In this document: positions 42,801 through 55,656 of the stretch, in pieces
How the letters are laid out: each line of letters opens with the position of its first letter
How positions within the stretch are numbered: position 1 is the first letter of the stretch
Source: Lithodes maja
Lineage: Eukaryota > Arthropoda > Malacostraca > Decapoda > Lithodidae
DNA: 64,000 nucleotides
Direction: 5' to 3'
Assembly (NCBI GenBank): GCA_037953745.1
Contig: JBAKBP010007413.1
Span: 1 to 64,000, forward strand
Program-made: the position numbers and the translations under genes
The notes under the pieces: generated by a model
The model's database searches: none
Told to the model about the DNA's origin: nothing
The model's input: the letters and a program-made list of their open reading frames with translations, nothing else

Positions 42801-45352
42801 ATGGAGCCCACACGTCCCTCATGCTCGCTCCCTGATGACACAACCAGCCCTCCTTCTGGTGGTGTCAGCCGCCGTGGAAGGCAGAGGGTGGCTGCTAAAG
42901 ACCCTAGCTACCAGTACGACACGCCCTACAGCTCGGAGGACGAAGCACCAGCACCCAAAGCACGAAAAACTCGTGCAAGCAGGGCAATGGCACAGAGGTC
43001 ATTGGTCTTTCGGGACACTGCCACCATGACCCAGGCCACTGCAACAACCACTACCACCACCACTGCCACCCCTGCCACCAGTACCAGTGACGCAGGAGGC
43101 CGCCCTAGGGCTGCAGAACCTGCGGGGGCAGGCAAAATCAAAGGAACGGGCGTAGGGAAGAGAACCCATACGCCTGCCACAGTGACCCTGCCACCACCAC
43201 CACCACCAGCCGCCCCTGGCCGGGCTGTCCCTGCTGCCCCTGCCCAAGGAAAAGGGAAGGGGAAGGGGAAGGGGAAAGGGAGAGGGAAAGCGACTGCTGG
43301 CTCTGCCGGCCCTGCTGCCCCTGCCGCCCCTGCCGCCCCTGCCCAAGGAACAGGGAAAGAGAAAGGGAAAGGGGCGACAGGCACCACCATCATCTTGCCT
43401 GCCTCCAGGCCCACTGCACCACGCACCACTGCCGCCCCTGCCGACGCCGCCACTGCCGGCCCTTCTGCCCCTGTCCATAAGACGCCCGAACGTGCTAGAG
43501 TGACCAGAAAAACTCTGACACTATCCAAATACGCCGCCCTGGTGTTTGATGGTGATTCGCAGGGCATTGGCAGCCCTGGTTTCGATGACGACGCCCTAGC
43601 ACGGGACCAAGGGCGGGGGGATTTGGGAGTGGACAGTGGCAGTGAGTCAGACGTCGGTGACGAGAATGAAGAAGTGCGTCTGTCTAGTGAAGAGGAGGGT
43701 GATGATGATGCTGTGTTGTATCGCGAACATGACAGCGATATTTCAGACGCAGAAGCAGACGGAGACGACATTCCAATCCCTGGCATGCCTTCATTTGAGT
43801 GGTCTGACGGGGTCAATTTTGTGCCTGACGTGCCCCAGTTCAATCCTGGGACGTCAGGTACAACTGATGACTGGCCCTGTGATGAACCCGCAAACGAAAG
43901 CGATTTCTTCCTCGCTTTTTTCGATTTTGAGGTAATGACTTACATCGTTGCCCAAACAAACGCCAACTACAGGTGGGTGTTTGGCAGATTGGACGTAATT
44001 TCTCCAAAAGCGAGAATACGAGGCTGGGTGGATACGACTGTGGAATAATTCATGACGTTTTTTGCCTTGTTGTTCCTCATGCCTCTTTGCAAGAAGCATG
44101 TGTTGCAACACTACTGGAAGCACGACCCTCTCATCGCCACCCCAACTTTCAATAAGTTCATGACTCGTGACAGATTTTTGTTGCTGCTAAGATTTATGCA
44201 CTTTGCAGACAACGAAAATCCTAACAGGATTGACAGGATATGGAAAGTTCGGGATGTGTTCACCATGTTGTTGGAGAGATATAGGAAATACTTTTACCCC
44301 TTCCTCAATTTGGTGATTGATGAGTCGCTCGTGCTCTTCAAAGGACGTCTTGTTTTCAAGCAGTATATCCCCTTGAAAAGGCATAGGTTCCGAATCAAGC
44401 TCTTCGTTTTGTGTGACTGTGAAACTGGAATAGTGCTTGACATGATCGTGTATACAGGCACTGACATTGACGTACCGAAAGCCGCTCCCGGTGACCCCAT
44501 GGGCATGTCAGGTGCCATCGTCAGGAAAATGTTGGCACCTTACCTTGGCAAAGGCCACATCATCTACACTGACAACTGGTATAATTCTCCTGCTCTCTGC
44601 CAGTTTCTTCATGACAACCAAACGGGGTCATGTGGGACTGTCAGAAAGACAAGAAAGTTTATGCCTAAGTTCACAGGTAATGTCATTCCTCTTACAGATA
44701 CCTCCTCCAGTGACACACCTTCTGAAGACGAACTGGCCCAGGAACACCGCGAGAGGCATGTCCGAAGAAGGCGACGAAAGGGGCAGAAATACAAGCAGCT
44801 TGACAAGTCCGGGAAAGTGGTAGCCCTGAAGTGGAAGGACAAAAGAGAGCTTTCCACAGTCCACACAGGTGCCCAGATGGACTCTGGTAAAATCCACTAC
44901 AGAACCAGGAAGACCATCTATAAGCCCGACATGGTAGTGGACTACACTAAGAACATGCGCCTGGTGGACAAGTCTGACTGTCAACTGTCAGGCGTTGAGT
45001 GTCTGAGGAAGACTGTGAAGTGGTATCACAAGCTCTTCCTCCACCTAGTTGACATCACGATGCTCAACGCCTACAACTTGTGGTTGGTGAAGAGAGATAT
45101 GTCCCCCAAACCAGAAGCTAAAATTCCGGGAGTTTGTGTATAACGTGGCATATCAACTCCTGGAGAAGTATGGCACCACCACTCACAGACGTACGGCATG
45201 GCGTGGGGATCACGTTCCTGACCGCATCCAGCTGGGTGTCGAAAGACACTACCCAACCAACACCGAGCTGATTGGCACTCATCACAGGCAGGTGCAGTGC
45301 CACGTCTGCAGCTCCAGTGTCAGAAAACCCCACGTCACCAAAAGAGTCACCT
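42801..45352 (+). pseudogene. piggyBac C transposase, broken
   Basis: From ATG 42801: a Ser/Thr/Pro- and Ala-rich N-terminus with GKGKGK repeats, then an acidic region (DSGSESDVGDENEE), then the DDE core. TAA at 44046-44048 interrupts the frame (E codon GAA to TAA, one G-to-T change), and the same frame resumes FMTFFALLFLMPL. The catalytic Asp residues are visible in NLVIDESLVLFKG (about 44308), IIYTDNWYNS (about 44565) and MRLVDKSD (about 44957). A frameshift near 45105-45120 moves the frame to FVYNVAYQLLEKYG. The cysteine-rich domain starts CHVCSSSV at 45300 and is cut by N at 45352. Confidence 0.85.
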
Positions 45353-47412
45353 TGTAATAGATCATGCCCCGGTGCCAATTGTAATAGTAATCCAGTCCAG
45401 ATCGCCAATTGTAATAGATCATAAGACTAATATGTTACTGTAACACTTGCCCATTATCTAGGAAATAAACCTATAATTGATAGTGTCGTTACTTTAGATC
45501 AAAAATAGACAAATATCCCTTGTGAAATTATGGCAACAAAAGTCCCAGAACATGCTATACATTTATATCTATACTCGATGCAGTAATATATTTGAAAAGA
45601 AAATTGCAGTTCCCAGCTTGCGGGATAATAGAGTACACAGATTTATTGTAATGATAGGTATATATTGATAATAATTATATTCTTAAAGTTAGCAAGAATT
45701 AAAGAAACAAACATTCCTACTAAAATGGTTTTATTGAATAGCGACACTGAAATTGCATTTATCAGAGACAATTTCATTCACACACTCAGCCACTCAATCT
45801 AACCCACTTACCTAAATACAATTACCCAGTATTATAACTACCCCTAAGATTACCCCAAAATCATTATACTGATTACTGCTTGTCACACGAAATCTCACAT
45901 CAACCAACCCTTTAGTCTACTGTGTTACTGAAATCGTCTAGCCCAGCAAATGACCGCATGATCGAATAGGCACGAGATTTTCCCACACTCACAGTACCCG
46001 TCAATCACACTCATCACTCTCTCTCTCTCTCTCTCACCTCCTCACCTCGGTTACGTGACTCGCTAGACTAATGAGAGTTGCCTAATTAAAGGGTCTCAAA
46101 ACGGGCAGTACGACAAGTCCTAGGGAGTCAAGCCGACCATCCTCTAACAGTAACCTCACCCTCTGTGGGGTTGAGAGCTACGGCGTCACTCACCGACACA
46201 CCACACACGTGACTCGCTAGACTAATGAGAGTTGCCTAATTAAAGGGTCTCAAAACGGGCAGTACGACAAGTCCTTCAAGCCGACAATCCTCTAGCGGTA
46301 ACCATCACCCTCTGTGGGGTTAAGCGTTACGGCGTCACTCACCACACCCGCACACATCCACACACACCCCTGGCCACGTGCATAGCTAAATCAGTGGGAT
46401 ATCGCCGCAGGAGAACAATGTCGCCCTGGGCATCCCTAGCCTTTAGCAAGCCCTCTGTGGGGTTAAGATGCTACGGCGTCACTCACACATCCGCACACAT
46501 CCACACACACGTGACTCGCTAGACTAATGAGTTGTCTAATTAAAGAGTCTCAAAAAGGGCAGTACGACAAGCCCTTCAAGCCGACTATCCTCTAGCGGTA
46601 ACCTCACCCTCTGTGGGGTTAAGCGTTACGGCGTCACTCACCACACCCGCACACATCCACACACACCCCTGGCCACGTGCATAGCTAAATCAGTGGGATA
46701 TCGCCGCAGGAGAACAATGTCGCCCTGGGCATCCCTAGCCTTTAGCAAGCCCTCTGTGGGGTCATGCTTACACCTGCCATTCTCGGCCATAGCATTAAGC
46801 TAATTCGGTCGGCGTCACAACCTTGGCCATGTGTACGGTCTGGCACAGTCCTGGTGACTGGCCAACGCACACAAGCACACCACCACACATCACTCTCACC
46901 ACCACACATCACTCTGGATATCTCAATCAACGTTGACACTTGTCTAACTGAATTGGACTCACCTGATTATGGTTGAATTAGGGCACGAGGTGCCCTCGCA
47001 GCCCTGCCGACCCATTCATCGCGGGCACAACAAAATTAGACTATCTCGTTGGGGTCGGGCAGGAGCAGAATAAGCCTGTCCTGGGCATTCCTGCCCCCTT
47101 TATAACCTCGGTTTTCCCCTCCCCCATCACATTTTGAATTTGGTGCCAATGAAAAGACTGGACACTCCCTATGACCACGCCTACAACATGAACGCACACA
47201 CACATGTACGCGTAACGGCGGCCTACCCACGCTCACAAGCAAGAACGCACACACGCACACATGTGCGCGAGGCTCCTAGCGGTACACAGGCCTATGCCTG
47301 TGCCTCCACCCCTCTTCTCTACAGCTGTTCCCGCCTCCCCAATTTTTCCCGCGCTTGAGAAATATAGCTAACCCTATAGTATATAATCACAGTCACGGTC
47401 TGACCCGTGACA
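45353..47412 (-). repeat. N 3' LTR, minisatellite-rich
   Basis: Contains three copies of a module with cgtgactcgctagactaatgag...gggcagtacgacaag and repeated ccctctgtggggtt (46140-46760). Differs from the other LTR mostly by small homopolymer indels and one missing CA-rich segment. Confidence 0.85.
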
Positions 47413-48931
47413 TTCCCCCCTACTAACATTGATTTTGCTCTGCTAAAATCACTCAGGTGTCATTCAGGGTGTCTTCCATACTGTGGTGTGAGTCTAACCT
47501 GTCGCTGGTGCATTAAATGATCGCCCTTGAGTAGAAAAACACCTCTGCATTTACGTTAAAATTTCTACTGAAAGGGGAAAACTCCTGAGGTCTCATTCAC
47601 GGCCAGCGACATAAACCTGGTGGTCGTTAACCCACTTATTTTTACAGTGAAAACTAGTGGCTTTGCCCACTCATTTACAATGAACACACAATTAAGCTCA
47701 GCTAATGTCATGTAAAAAGAGATGTTGTGAGACACGGTTTAAATGAGGTATGTGAAGAAACAGTGTAAACAAAAAAATCGGCACAACTCTATGGACTGCT
47801 GGGTATAAACATTTGTTTTGACTTGATGAGGGATCCTTGGGCGTAGTTTCTTGAGGGCCAGGATTCCTGCCGTGGGTTCTCCAATCTCCCGACGAACGCC
47901 TGGCTGACTCAGTACCTGTATAAAATTTGGAAGCGGCAGAATAAAAGCGAACAAACAACATTTCATCCCCTCCCCTCCCGTGTGATATATCACGCTACTT
48001 ATTGTTGACTCCCTCTATCATCAGTCTCCCCACTATTTAACCCGACTTACGCCCCAGACCTCATTCAACGATGGCCTTCCCGAGTTTTCACCTGATGCTG
48101 GCTAGCAATATGCACTGTTGCTATTCACCACAGCACCCAGACTCTCCGCGAGCCTAAGCCGCGCCCCTGGCGACATCTGGCACCACCACACACATCCCAC
48201 ACTTTTCCCAAGTTTAAGCAGGATCGAGCCTCCTCTGACGCTCTCTCTCTGTCTCCTCTAACTTTTCCTATGGTCTTCCCTTTCTATCCCAACCCTTGCT
48301 GCTACGCAACCCCTCACTTATTTAGTATTCGTCCTATCCAATGCTCGTCCCTCCCTCTCTCTCTTGTCCTTGACAAGGAACAACAGATTTTTAAGAGAGG
48401 AATAGAACAATCAAAGCAAACAAAAAAAATCCTGCCCGACACACAACTGACCCATATAACTGAAACTGTCTGGATTTATGATACCGGAATAAGAGAAACA
48501 ACAACGACTCGGCCGGATTACAACACTTCCCTCTATCCTTAAACGATCGATCACAGCACTTGCGTATGACGAACGAAATTAAAGGAAACTATTCACATGG
48601 CATAAAATCACAGCGACAATCACAAACAAAAATCAACAGAGATCAATTATAGACAAGCTAAAAAAATATTCTGGGACACAATTACTTCTCAAAGCGAATC
48701 GTAGAACTAAATATTATGAAACAATGTGGGGCGCGCGAGCGATGGGAAAAGGAATTCACTTGTTTACACAAGGAGGTTCACCGACGCTCCCAGGATGTGA
48801 CTTGACCACGAGGGGAAAGAAAAAAAAAATTCCCGCGTGGGGCTACTTTTGTATGAACACCATTATACAACAAATCCTTCATTATCCGGTACATCTACAT
48901 CAGAAACTGGTCCTGTATCACGGTCGCCACT
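47413..48931 (-). other. N interior, non-coding
   Basis: About 1.5 kb with only short frames that match nothing I recognise. It ends with the PBS-like sequence (48911-48931). Confidence 0.6.
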
Positions 48932-50981
48932 TGTAATAGATCATGCCCCGGTGCCAATTGTAATAGTAATCCAGTCCAGATCGCCAATTGTAATAGATCA
49001 TAAGACTAATATGTTACTGTAACACTTGCCCATTATCTAGGAAATAAACCTATAATTGATAGTGTCGTTACTTTAGATCAAAAATAGACAAATATCCCTT
49101 GTGAAATTATGGCAACAAAAGTCCCAGAACATGCTATACATTTATATCTATACTCGATGCAGTAATATATTTGAAAAGAAAATTGCAGTTCCCAGCTTGC
49201 GGGATAATAGAGTACACGGATTTATTGTAATGATAGGTATATATTGATAATAATTATATTCTTAAAGTTAGCAAGAATTAAAGAAACAAACATTCCTACT
49301 AAAATGGTTTTATTGAATTGCGACACTGAAATTGCATTTATCAGAGACAATTTCATTCACACACTCAGCCACTCAATCTAACCCACTTACCTAAATACAA
49401 TTACCCAGTATTATAACTACCCCTAAGATTACCCCAAAATCATTATACTGATTACTGCTTGTCACACGAAATCTCACATCAACCAACCCTTTAGTCTACT
49501 GTGTTACTGAAATCGTCTAGCCCAGCAAATGACCGCATGATCGAATAGGCACGAGATTTTCCCACACTCACAGTACCCGTCAATCACACTCATCACTCTC
49601 TCTCTCTCTCTCTCACCTCCTCACCTCAGTTACGTGACTCGCTAGACTAATGAGAGTTGCCTAATTAAAGGGTCTCAAAACGGGCAGTACGACAAGTCCT
49701 AGGGAGTCAAGCCGACCATCCTCTAACAGTAACCTCACCCTCTGTGGGGTTGAGAGCTACGGCGTCACTCACCGACACACCACACACGTGACTCGCTAGA
49801 CTAATGAGAGTTGCCTAATTAAAGGGTCTCAAAACGGGCAGTACGACAAGTCCTTCAAGCCGACAATCCTCTAGCGGTAACCATCACCCTCTGTGGGGTT
49901 AAGCGTTACGGCGTCACTCACCACACCCGCACACATCCACACACACCCCTGGCCACGTGCATAGCTAAATCAGTGGGATATCGCCGCAGGAGAACAATGT
50001 CGCCCTGGGCATCCCTAGCCTTTAGCAAGCCCTCTGTGGGGTTAAGATGCTACGGCGTCACTCACACATCCGCACACACGTGACTCGCTAGACTAATGAG
50101 TTGTCTAATTAAAGAGTCTCAAAAAGGGCAGTACGACAAGCCCTTCAAGCCGACTATCCTCTAGCGGTAACCTCACCCTCTGTGGGGTTAAGCGTTACGG
50201 CGTCACTCACCACACCCGCACACATCCACACACACCCCTGGCCACGTGCATAGCTAAAATCAGTGGGATATCGCCGCAGGAGAACAATGTCGCCCTGGGC
50301 ATCCCTAGCCCTTTTAGCAAGCCCTCTGTGGGGTCATGCTTACACCTGCCATTCTCGGCCATAGCATTTAAGCTAATTCGGTCGGCGTCCACAACCTTGG
50401 CCATGTGTACGGTCTGGCACAGTCCTGGTGACTGGCCAACGCACACAAGCACACCACCACACATCACTCTCACCACCACACATCACTCTGGATATCTCAA
50501 TCACGTTGACACTTGTCTAACTGAATTGGACTCACCTGATTATGGTTGAATTAGGGCACGAGGTGCCCTCGCAGCCCTGCCGACCCATTCATCGCGGGCA
50601 CAACAAAATTAGACTATCTCGTTGGGGTCGGGCAGGAGCAGAATAAGCCTGTCCTGGGCATTCCTGCCCCCTTTATAACCTCGGTTTTCCCTCCCCCATC
50701 ACATTTTGAATTTGGTGCCAATGAAAAAGACTGGACACTCCCTATGAACCTACAACATGAACGCACACACACATGTACGCGTAACGGCGGCCTACCCACG
50801 CTCACAAGCAAGAACGCACACACGCACACATGTGCGCGAGGCTCCTAGCGGTACACAGGCCTATGCCTGTGCCTCCACCCCTCTTCTCTACAGCTGTTCC
50901 CGCCTCCCCAATTTTTCCCGCGCTTGAGAAATATAGCTAACCCTATAGTATATAATCACAGTCACGGTCTGACCCGTGACA
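48932..50981 (-). repeat. N 5' LTR
   Basis: 2050 bp, direct repeat of 45353-47412. Confidence 0.85.
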
Positions 50982-50986
50982 CACCT

Positions 50987-51063
50987 CAATGTGCGCGGAG
51001 TGCAAAGTTGCACTCTGCTTGGGTGACTGCTTTTGGGACTACCACACATTAAAAAACTACTGA
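50987..51063 (+). pseudogene. Remainder of the C transposase cysteine-rich domain
   Basis: Reads CAECKVALCLGDCFWDYHTL and ends KNY*. It completes the zinc-binding pattern begun at 45300 (CHVC...CAEC..LC..CF..YH) and directly follows the N target duplication, showing that N split this exon. Confidence 0.85.
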
Positions 51064-52675
51064 GTGCCGTCCCCTGCCCTGCCCTTCCCTGGACTCGCGC
51101 CCTACCTTACCTGACCTGACCTAATTGATCACGCTACCTCATAATGTAACATATATATATTATATAATGTATAAGTTCCAAAGATGTCCCTGTGATATAG
51201 ATTTTACATTATATAATTGTATGTTTCATTATTTAGTTTATAAGTTTCAAAGATTTACATGTAATATGCCTTCTTTTTTTAGTATATCAATATATATGTT
51301 TGTTATAGCCTAAGTAATGTGTATATATTTTCTTACCTCAAATGAATTGTACAAAAATAAATATGTTTCAATAAATCCTGTCAAACCTACTAAGATAATA
51401 AAATAAAACAATAACAACAAAAATACAAGGTCATGTCATTGTATTCTTACAATATGATATATTCTATGAATATTTCATATTGTTTGAATACAATGGCATG
51501 ATCTTGTAAAAAAATTGTTTATCAAAATTTATCTAAACAGTATAAAACCTTCCCCATAACCCCCTCTTTGATTCGATCTCACTACCCTACCACACTTTGA
51601 GTTTTCCAGTCCGCGACCTTACCAACCATGCCACAGGAGCTCATACCAAATGTCACTCAAAACTTTGTGTCTACAATCGAAATAACAATATAAAAAAAAA
51701 AAATGAATTATCCCACCAATTTACGTTTGTAAATTGATGGGATTATCAATTATATCATGCCAATGTTTATAAAAGTTTGTCTCTGTCAAGAATTAGTAAT
51801 TATATAACTTTATTCTGTCAAAAATTGCCCAAACACTCAGCAAAATTGCCCCTCTCAGTGTGACTCCAGTTATTATCACACGGTCAAGCGGTCACTGGGT
51901 GACCCTTGCTGCTCCCTCCAGCCACAGCAGCTCTCTCTGGGAAAAATAATTGTATAAATATAATAATGCATAAAATACTCTTCACAAATACATTTGTATT
52001 GTATAATATTGTAATTAATAGTGAATAATAAGTGTGTGGGTGTCGAAAATTGCTCAACCATCTTTCTTATGTCTCGCCTACGCTCGTATATTGGATTATA
52101 CATAGTCATGACTGTCATACAAATACTTGCAGTAGGTCTCGAATATACATTTAGATTGCATATTACTTGGAAATAAATAAATATAAGTTTTCTGGTGGCA
52201 ATCTACCATTTCGCAAGTGTAAGGCGCCACGAGTCTATATTTAGCTCTCTATCAAAAAAGGTTAAGCCGATGTTTACTGACCACCCTCGTTCCTGGTCTA
52301 TAATATAGTACTTTATTTACAGTCAATGGCCTACATGTTTCTGTGGTACTTCACATGTGTCTAAAATGCAATGTCTGCTTGCATAAAAATGCAATTCTGA
52401 AGTCCATTTATACGTACGACATACGCATGTCTCACTTTCTCTCTCTCTCCATTCCTGACTCATGTTATTGTAGACCTCTTGGTGGCAACGAACCCCAGAC
52501 ACCTGCTAGACATAAGGTTCAAAATCCCAAGACATCCATACGCTTGGGGCACCTCCACAATTATCACACAGCTGCATATGTTTCCTGCTAGATCTCCCTG
52601 CCTTCACTCTCTCCACGACTCACTCCCTGCCTCCCTCCCACCCACCCACCCCCATCCACCCTTTTAGGCTTCCGT
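51064..52675. other. C 3' region, no gene; one SINE
   Basis: AT-rich. A tRNA-like SINE head sits at 51568-51645. An inverted repeat around 51430-51510 (caaggtcatg.cattgtattc with gaatacaatggcatgatcttg) brackets the atattctatgaatat core. No coding frame of note. Confidence 0.5.
51568..51645 (-). repeat. tRNA-derived SINE head
   Basis: On the minus strand TGGCATGGTTGGTAAGG (A-box-like) and GAGATCGAATC (B-box-like) are about 50 bp apart. Not a foldable tRNA. Confidence 0.45.
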
Positions 52676-53245
52676 CTGCTAGAAACTCATTGATAATGTG
52701 CGTAAATATCGCATGAATTGGACTATATGCGGTATATATATTGATATATGGCACGTCTACATACGTACAAGTCTGTATTATAGCATGACAGTGCTCTAAG
52801 TACGAGATATAAGTGATATTTATGGCGTAACACACCCTCTCCCCCTTTCATTCCCAGCACAACTCAATCACACCTTGGTTCACGCATAGAAACTCATTGA
52901 TAATGTGCGTAAATATCGCATGAATTGGTCTATATGCGGTATATATATTGATATATGGCACGTCTACATACGTACAAGTCTGTATTATAGCATGACAGTG
53001 CTCTAAGTACGAGATATAAGTGATATTTATGGCGTAACACACCCTCTCCCCCTTTCATTCCCAGCACAACTCAATCACACCTTGGTTCACGCATAGAAAC
53101 TCATTGATAATGTGCGTAAATATCGCATGAATTGGTCTATATGCGGTATATATATTGATATATGGCACGTCTACATACGTACAAGTCTGTATTATAGCAT
53201 GACAGTGCTCTAAGTACGAGATATACGTAATATTATAGCGCAAAC
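52676..53245. repeat. 207-bp tandem satellite, three units, in C
   Basis: Units start near 52681, 52888 and 53095 with gaaactcattgataatgtgcg and are nearly identical. A fourth, strongly diverged unit follows to about 53460. Confidence 0.9.
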
Positions 53246-53752
53246 CACACTCTCATCTCATAAATTGCCGCCAAACCTCCAACCCATCTTCATTCCCGCC
53301 TAAAAATTCTTTGATAATTCCCTTATATATTGCAATTTTTGGTCACTATGAGGCATATTCATTGTTATATGGGTGGCCTACACACGTATACGTACTCTAC
53401 ATAGCCTAAAAGGGATAAAAAAAGGAGATATACGTGATAATACGCGGTAACCCATCCCCTCCTCCCTCTGGTTCTATCCCCTGGGCGCGTGAACATTCGG
53501 CCGGGAAATCTCGCCGCTCGATGACAATCTAGCCGCGCGGTGCCATTCGCTCCACATTTTTCAACTACGCACCGTTCCCCCACCCCCCCCAGAAATTTGT
53601 TGGGGGGTCAAATATATATGGGCCGATGCACGCAAACATTCCCTACACGATGATGTACTTTTTATCGAAATTGGCAATGGGTCCCAAAATCATCATACAT
53701 GCGCACAGTATGACCCTGTAAAAAAAAACCTGTGCGCCGCGGAGAGGTTAAT

Positions 53753-55656
53753 GACGAAGATGCTCGAGTTTTCATAGAATCAGAACCCACAGCCCCTGAT
53801 ATTGACCATCTGGCAAAATCAGAACTGAAAGTGCGAACGTTCCCGTATCCCCTAAAGTATGTACTTTTTGTGGCAAGAGAGGCTACCTAGCTTATCAGTG
53901 CTGGGCCAAGGAGAGAACCGAGAGATCGGGGCAGACAGTTGCCGCCGTATCTCAAACTCCATATGTGCCTTTAATGCAGGACTCCCGACAAAAGGAGTAC
54001 CTAGCACCAAAAGTTCCTTTAATGCAGGACTCCCGACAGAAGGAGTACCTAGCACCAAAAGATCCTTTACTACAGGACTCTCGACAGAAGGAGTACCTAG
54101 CAGCTAATGTAAACCATCTAGACAGGGGTGTAGTAGCATGCGTGTTGCAACCCACTAGGGTTAAACCAATACTAATTTCACCATCAGTGCAGGACAGTTA
54201 CCGTCCCTTTATTTCATCTGGCAACGTGAGATTAAATGGTTGCATGCATGAGGTAAAAATTCTGAGAGACACAGGTTCTACTAGCACCCTCATGGTGAAT
54301 CCTTACACTGAGTGCCCACCTGGCGAACCAGTTATAATGAGAGGTGCTGGAGGCCAATTTTATGCATACTTGGTAAAAGGCGAAATTGAATGTGAGTTAC
54401 TACAGGGTGAGGCCACCATAGCTTTGTGTAGGTCCCAAGATATCCCTGTGCCCGGGGTAACACTCCTTTTGGGGAATGATGTAGCAGGTGAGAAGGTCCG
54501 ACCAGACCCCATTTTGTCACTTTCCCCTGTTAACGAGCCACTAACCGGTGAGCTCGAAAAGGAGATGCCAACAGTTTTCCCTGTGTGTGCTGTCACACGT
54601 TCAATGTCTCAAGTAGTAGTTCCCTCAGACAGAAATATACCGAATGTAAGAGTTGATGAAAGGGATGATGAGAGTGTAAATGCCGCTCCAACTGTGCCTG
54701 ATGATGTGACTGAGGTGGATTTATCTGACACCTTTATGGCTCATCTTGACCCAAACGATGACCATGAAACCCCTCCAAATTGTCCTAGTGGCCTGGTAGA
54801 GCTACAGAGAGATGATAGAGAATGCAAGGAGTTAGCTGCCAGGGCCGTGAGTAAAGAGGAATGTGAGAAGGAGGGTGGTGAATGTTTCTACCTTAAAGGA
54901 GGAGTATTGTGGCGTAGATGGAGACAGCCACACAGAGCAATCGATGACGGGGCCTGGGACGTCCATCAAGTAGTAGTCCCCAAACCTTGTCGTAGAGATA
55001 TCTTGGAAATGGCACATTGTATACCATTGGCAGGACACCTAGGTGTGATAAAAACTCTAGACAGAATCAGAGCCCACTTTCACTGGCCAGGAATGCGTGC
55101 AGAAGTAGTGGAGTTTTGTAGCGTGTGTCACACTTGCCAGATGACAGGAAAACCCAATCAGAAGGTGCCTGTACATCCTCTGGTGCCCTTGCCCATCTTC
55201 GAGAATCCTTTTACTCGGGTGGTAGTGGACATTGTAGGCCCATTGCCTAAGACTTCCCAAGGTAACATTTATTTATTAACGATTATGGACATAGCAACTC
55301 GCTACCCAGAGACTATACCCTTAAGGATTACCTCTGCTCCAACTGTCATCAAGGAACTGCTCAAATTCTTCACCAGAATGGGTTTCCCCCATGAGGTGCA
55401 AAGTGATCAAGGAACTAATTTTACCTCTAACATTTTTCAGCAGTCCCTGAAGGAGTTGGGTATCGAGCATGTTAAGTCGAGCACCTACCACCCAGAGAGT
55501 CAAGGGGTTCTCGAACGGTTTCATCAAACTTTGAAAGCCATGTTGCGTAAATATTGCACAGAGACCGGAGTTGAGTGGGATAAGGGGGTACCTTTTCTTG
55601 TATTTGCTACTCGTGAGGTTCCAACAGAATCCCTGGTTTTTCCCCTAATGAACTAG
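53753..55656 (+). pseudogene. Element B gag remnant, protease and integrase core
   Basis: After the C insertion, a short gag stretch (ARVFIESEPTAPDIDHLAK) shifts frame near 53850 into a zinc knuckle CTFCGKRGYLAYQC, where Tyr replaces the usual His. A 16-codon repeat (SRQKEYLAPK, three copies) and protease LRDTGSTST (about 54270) with TLLLGNDV follow. The integrase has its HHCC finger (HCIPLAGHLGV to CSVCHTCQ, 55015-55142), VVVDIVG, VQSDQGTNF and VLERF. The frame ends prematurely at 55654 after a small deletion near 55635-55645. The capsid part of gag, about 400 codons in A, is missing. Integrase upstream of RT, as in A. Confidence 0.85.

Larger units (their letters stand above)
45353..50981 (-). 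mobile_element. Non-autonomous LTR retrotransposon N
   Basis: Direct LTRs at 45353-47412 (2060 bp) and 48932-50981 (2050 bp), TG...CA. The target duplication cacct is perfect (45348-45352 and 50982-50986). The 1.5-kb interior (47413-48931) has no gag or pol. On the minus strand AGTGGCGACCGTGATACAGG follows the right LTR (PBS-like) and AGTAGGGGGGAATG precedes the left LTR (PPT-like), so it is oriented minus. The TGGCGACC core matches A and B, which suggests mobilisation by a Gmr1-like element. Confidence 0.85.
41963..53747 (+). mobile_element. piggyBac element C, disrupted by M3 and N
   Basis: TTAA at 41959-41962 and 53748-53751, inserted close to the start of B's gag. The left end CCCGCGAACTACAGG and right end CCTCTCCGCGGCGCAC match the two ends of MITE family M (CCCGGGAACTGCGGG; CCTCTGAAGTGCGCA), so M elements look like deletion derivatives of this family. 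Own sequence is about 41963-41984, 42610-45352 and 50987-53747; the rest is nested. Confidence 0.75.

Noticed and set aside
42926..43843. 305-aa minus-strand frame opposite the C transposase
   Set aside because: Shadow of the low-complexity Ala/Pro/Gly/Lys-rich N-terminus of the plus-strand transposase.
47698..47993. Two overlapping minus-strand frames in the interior of N that might be gag
   Set aside because: No zinc knuckle, capsid or protease motif; under 90 codons each.
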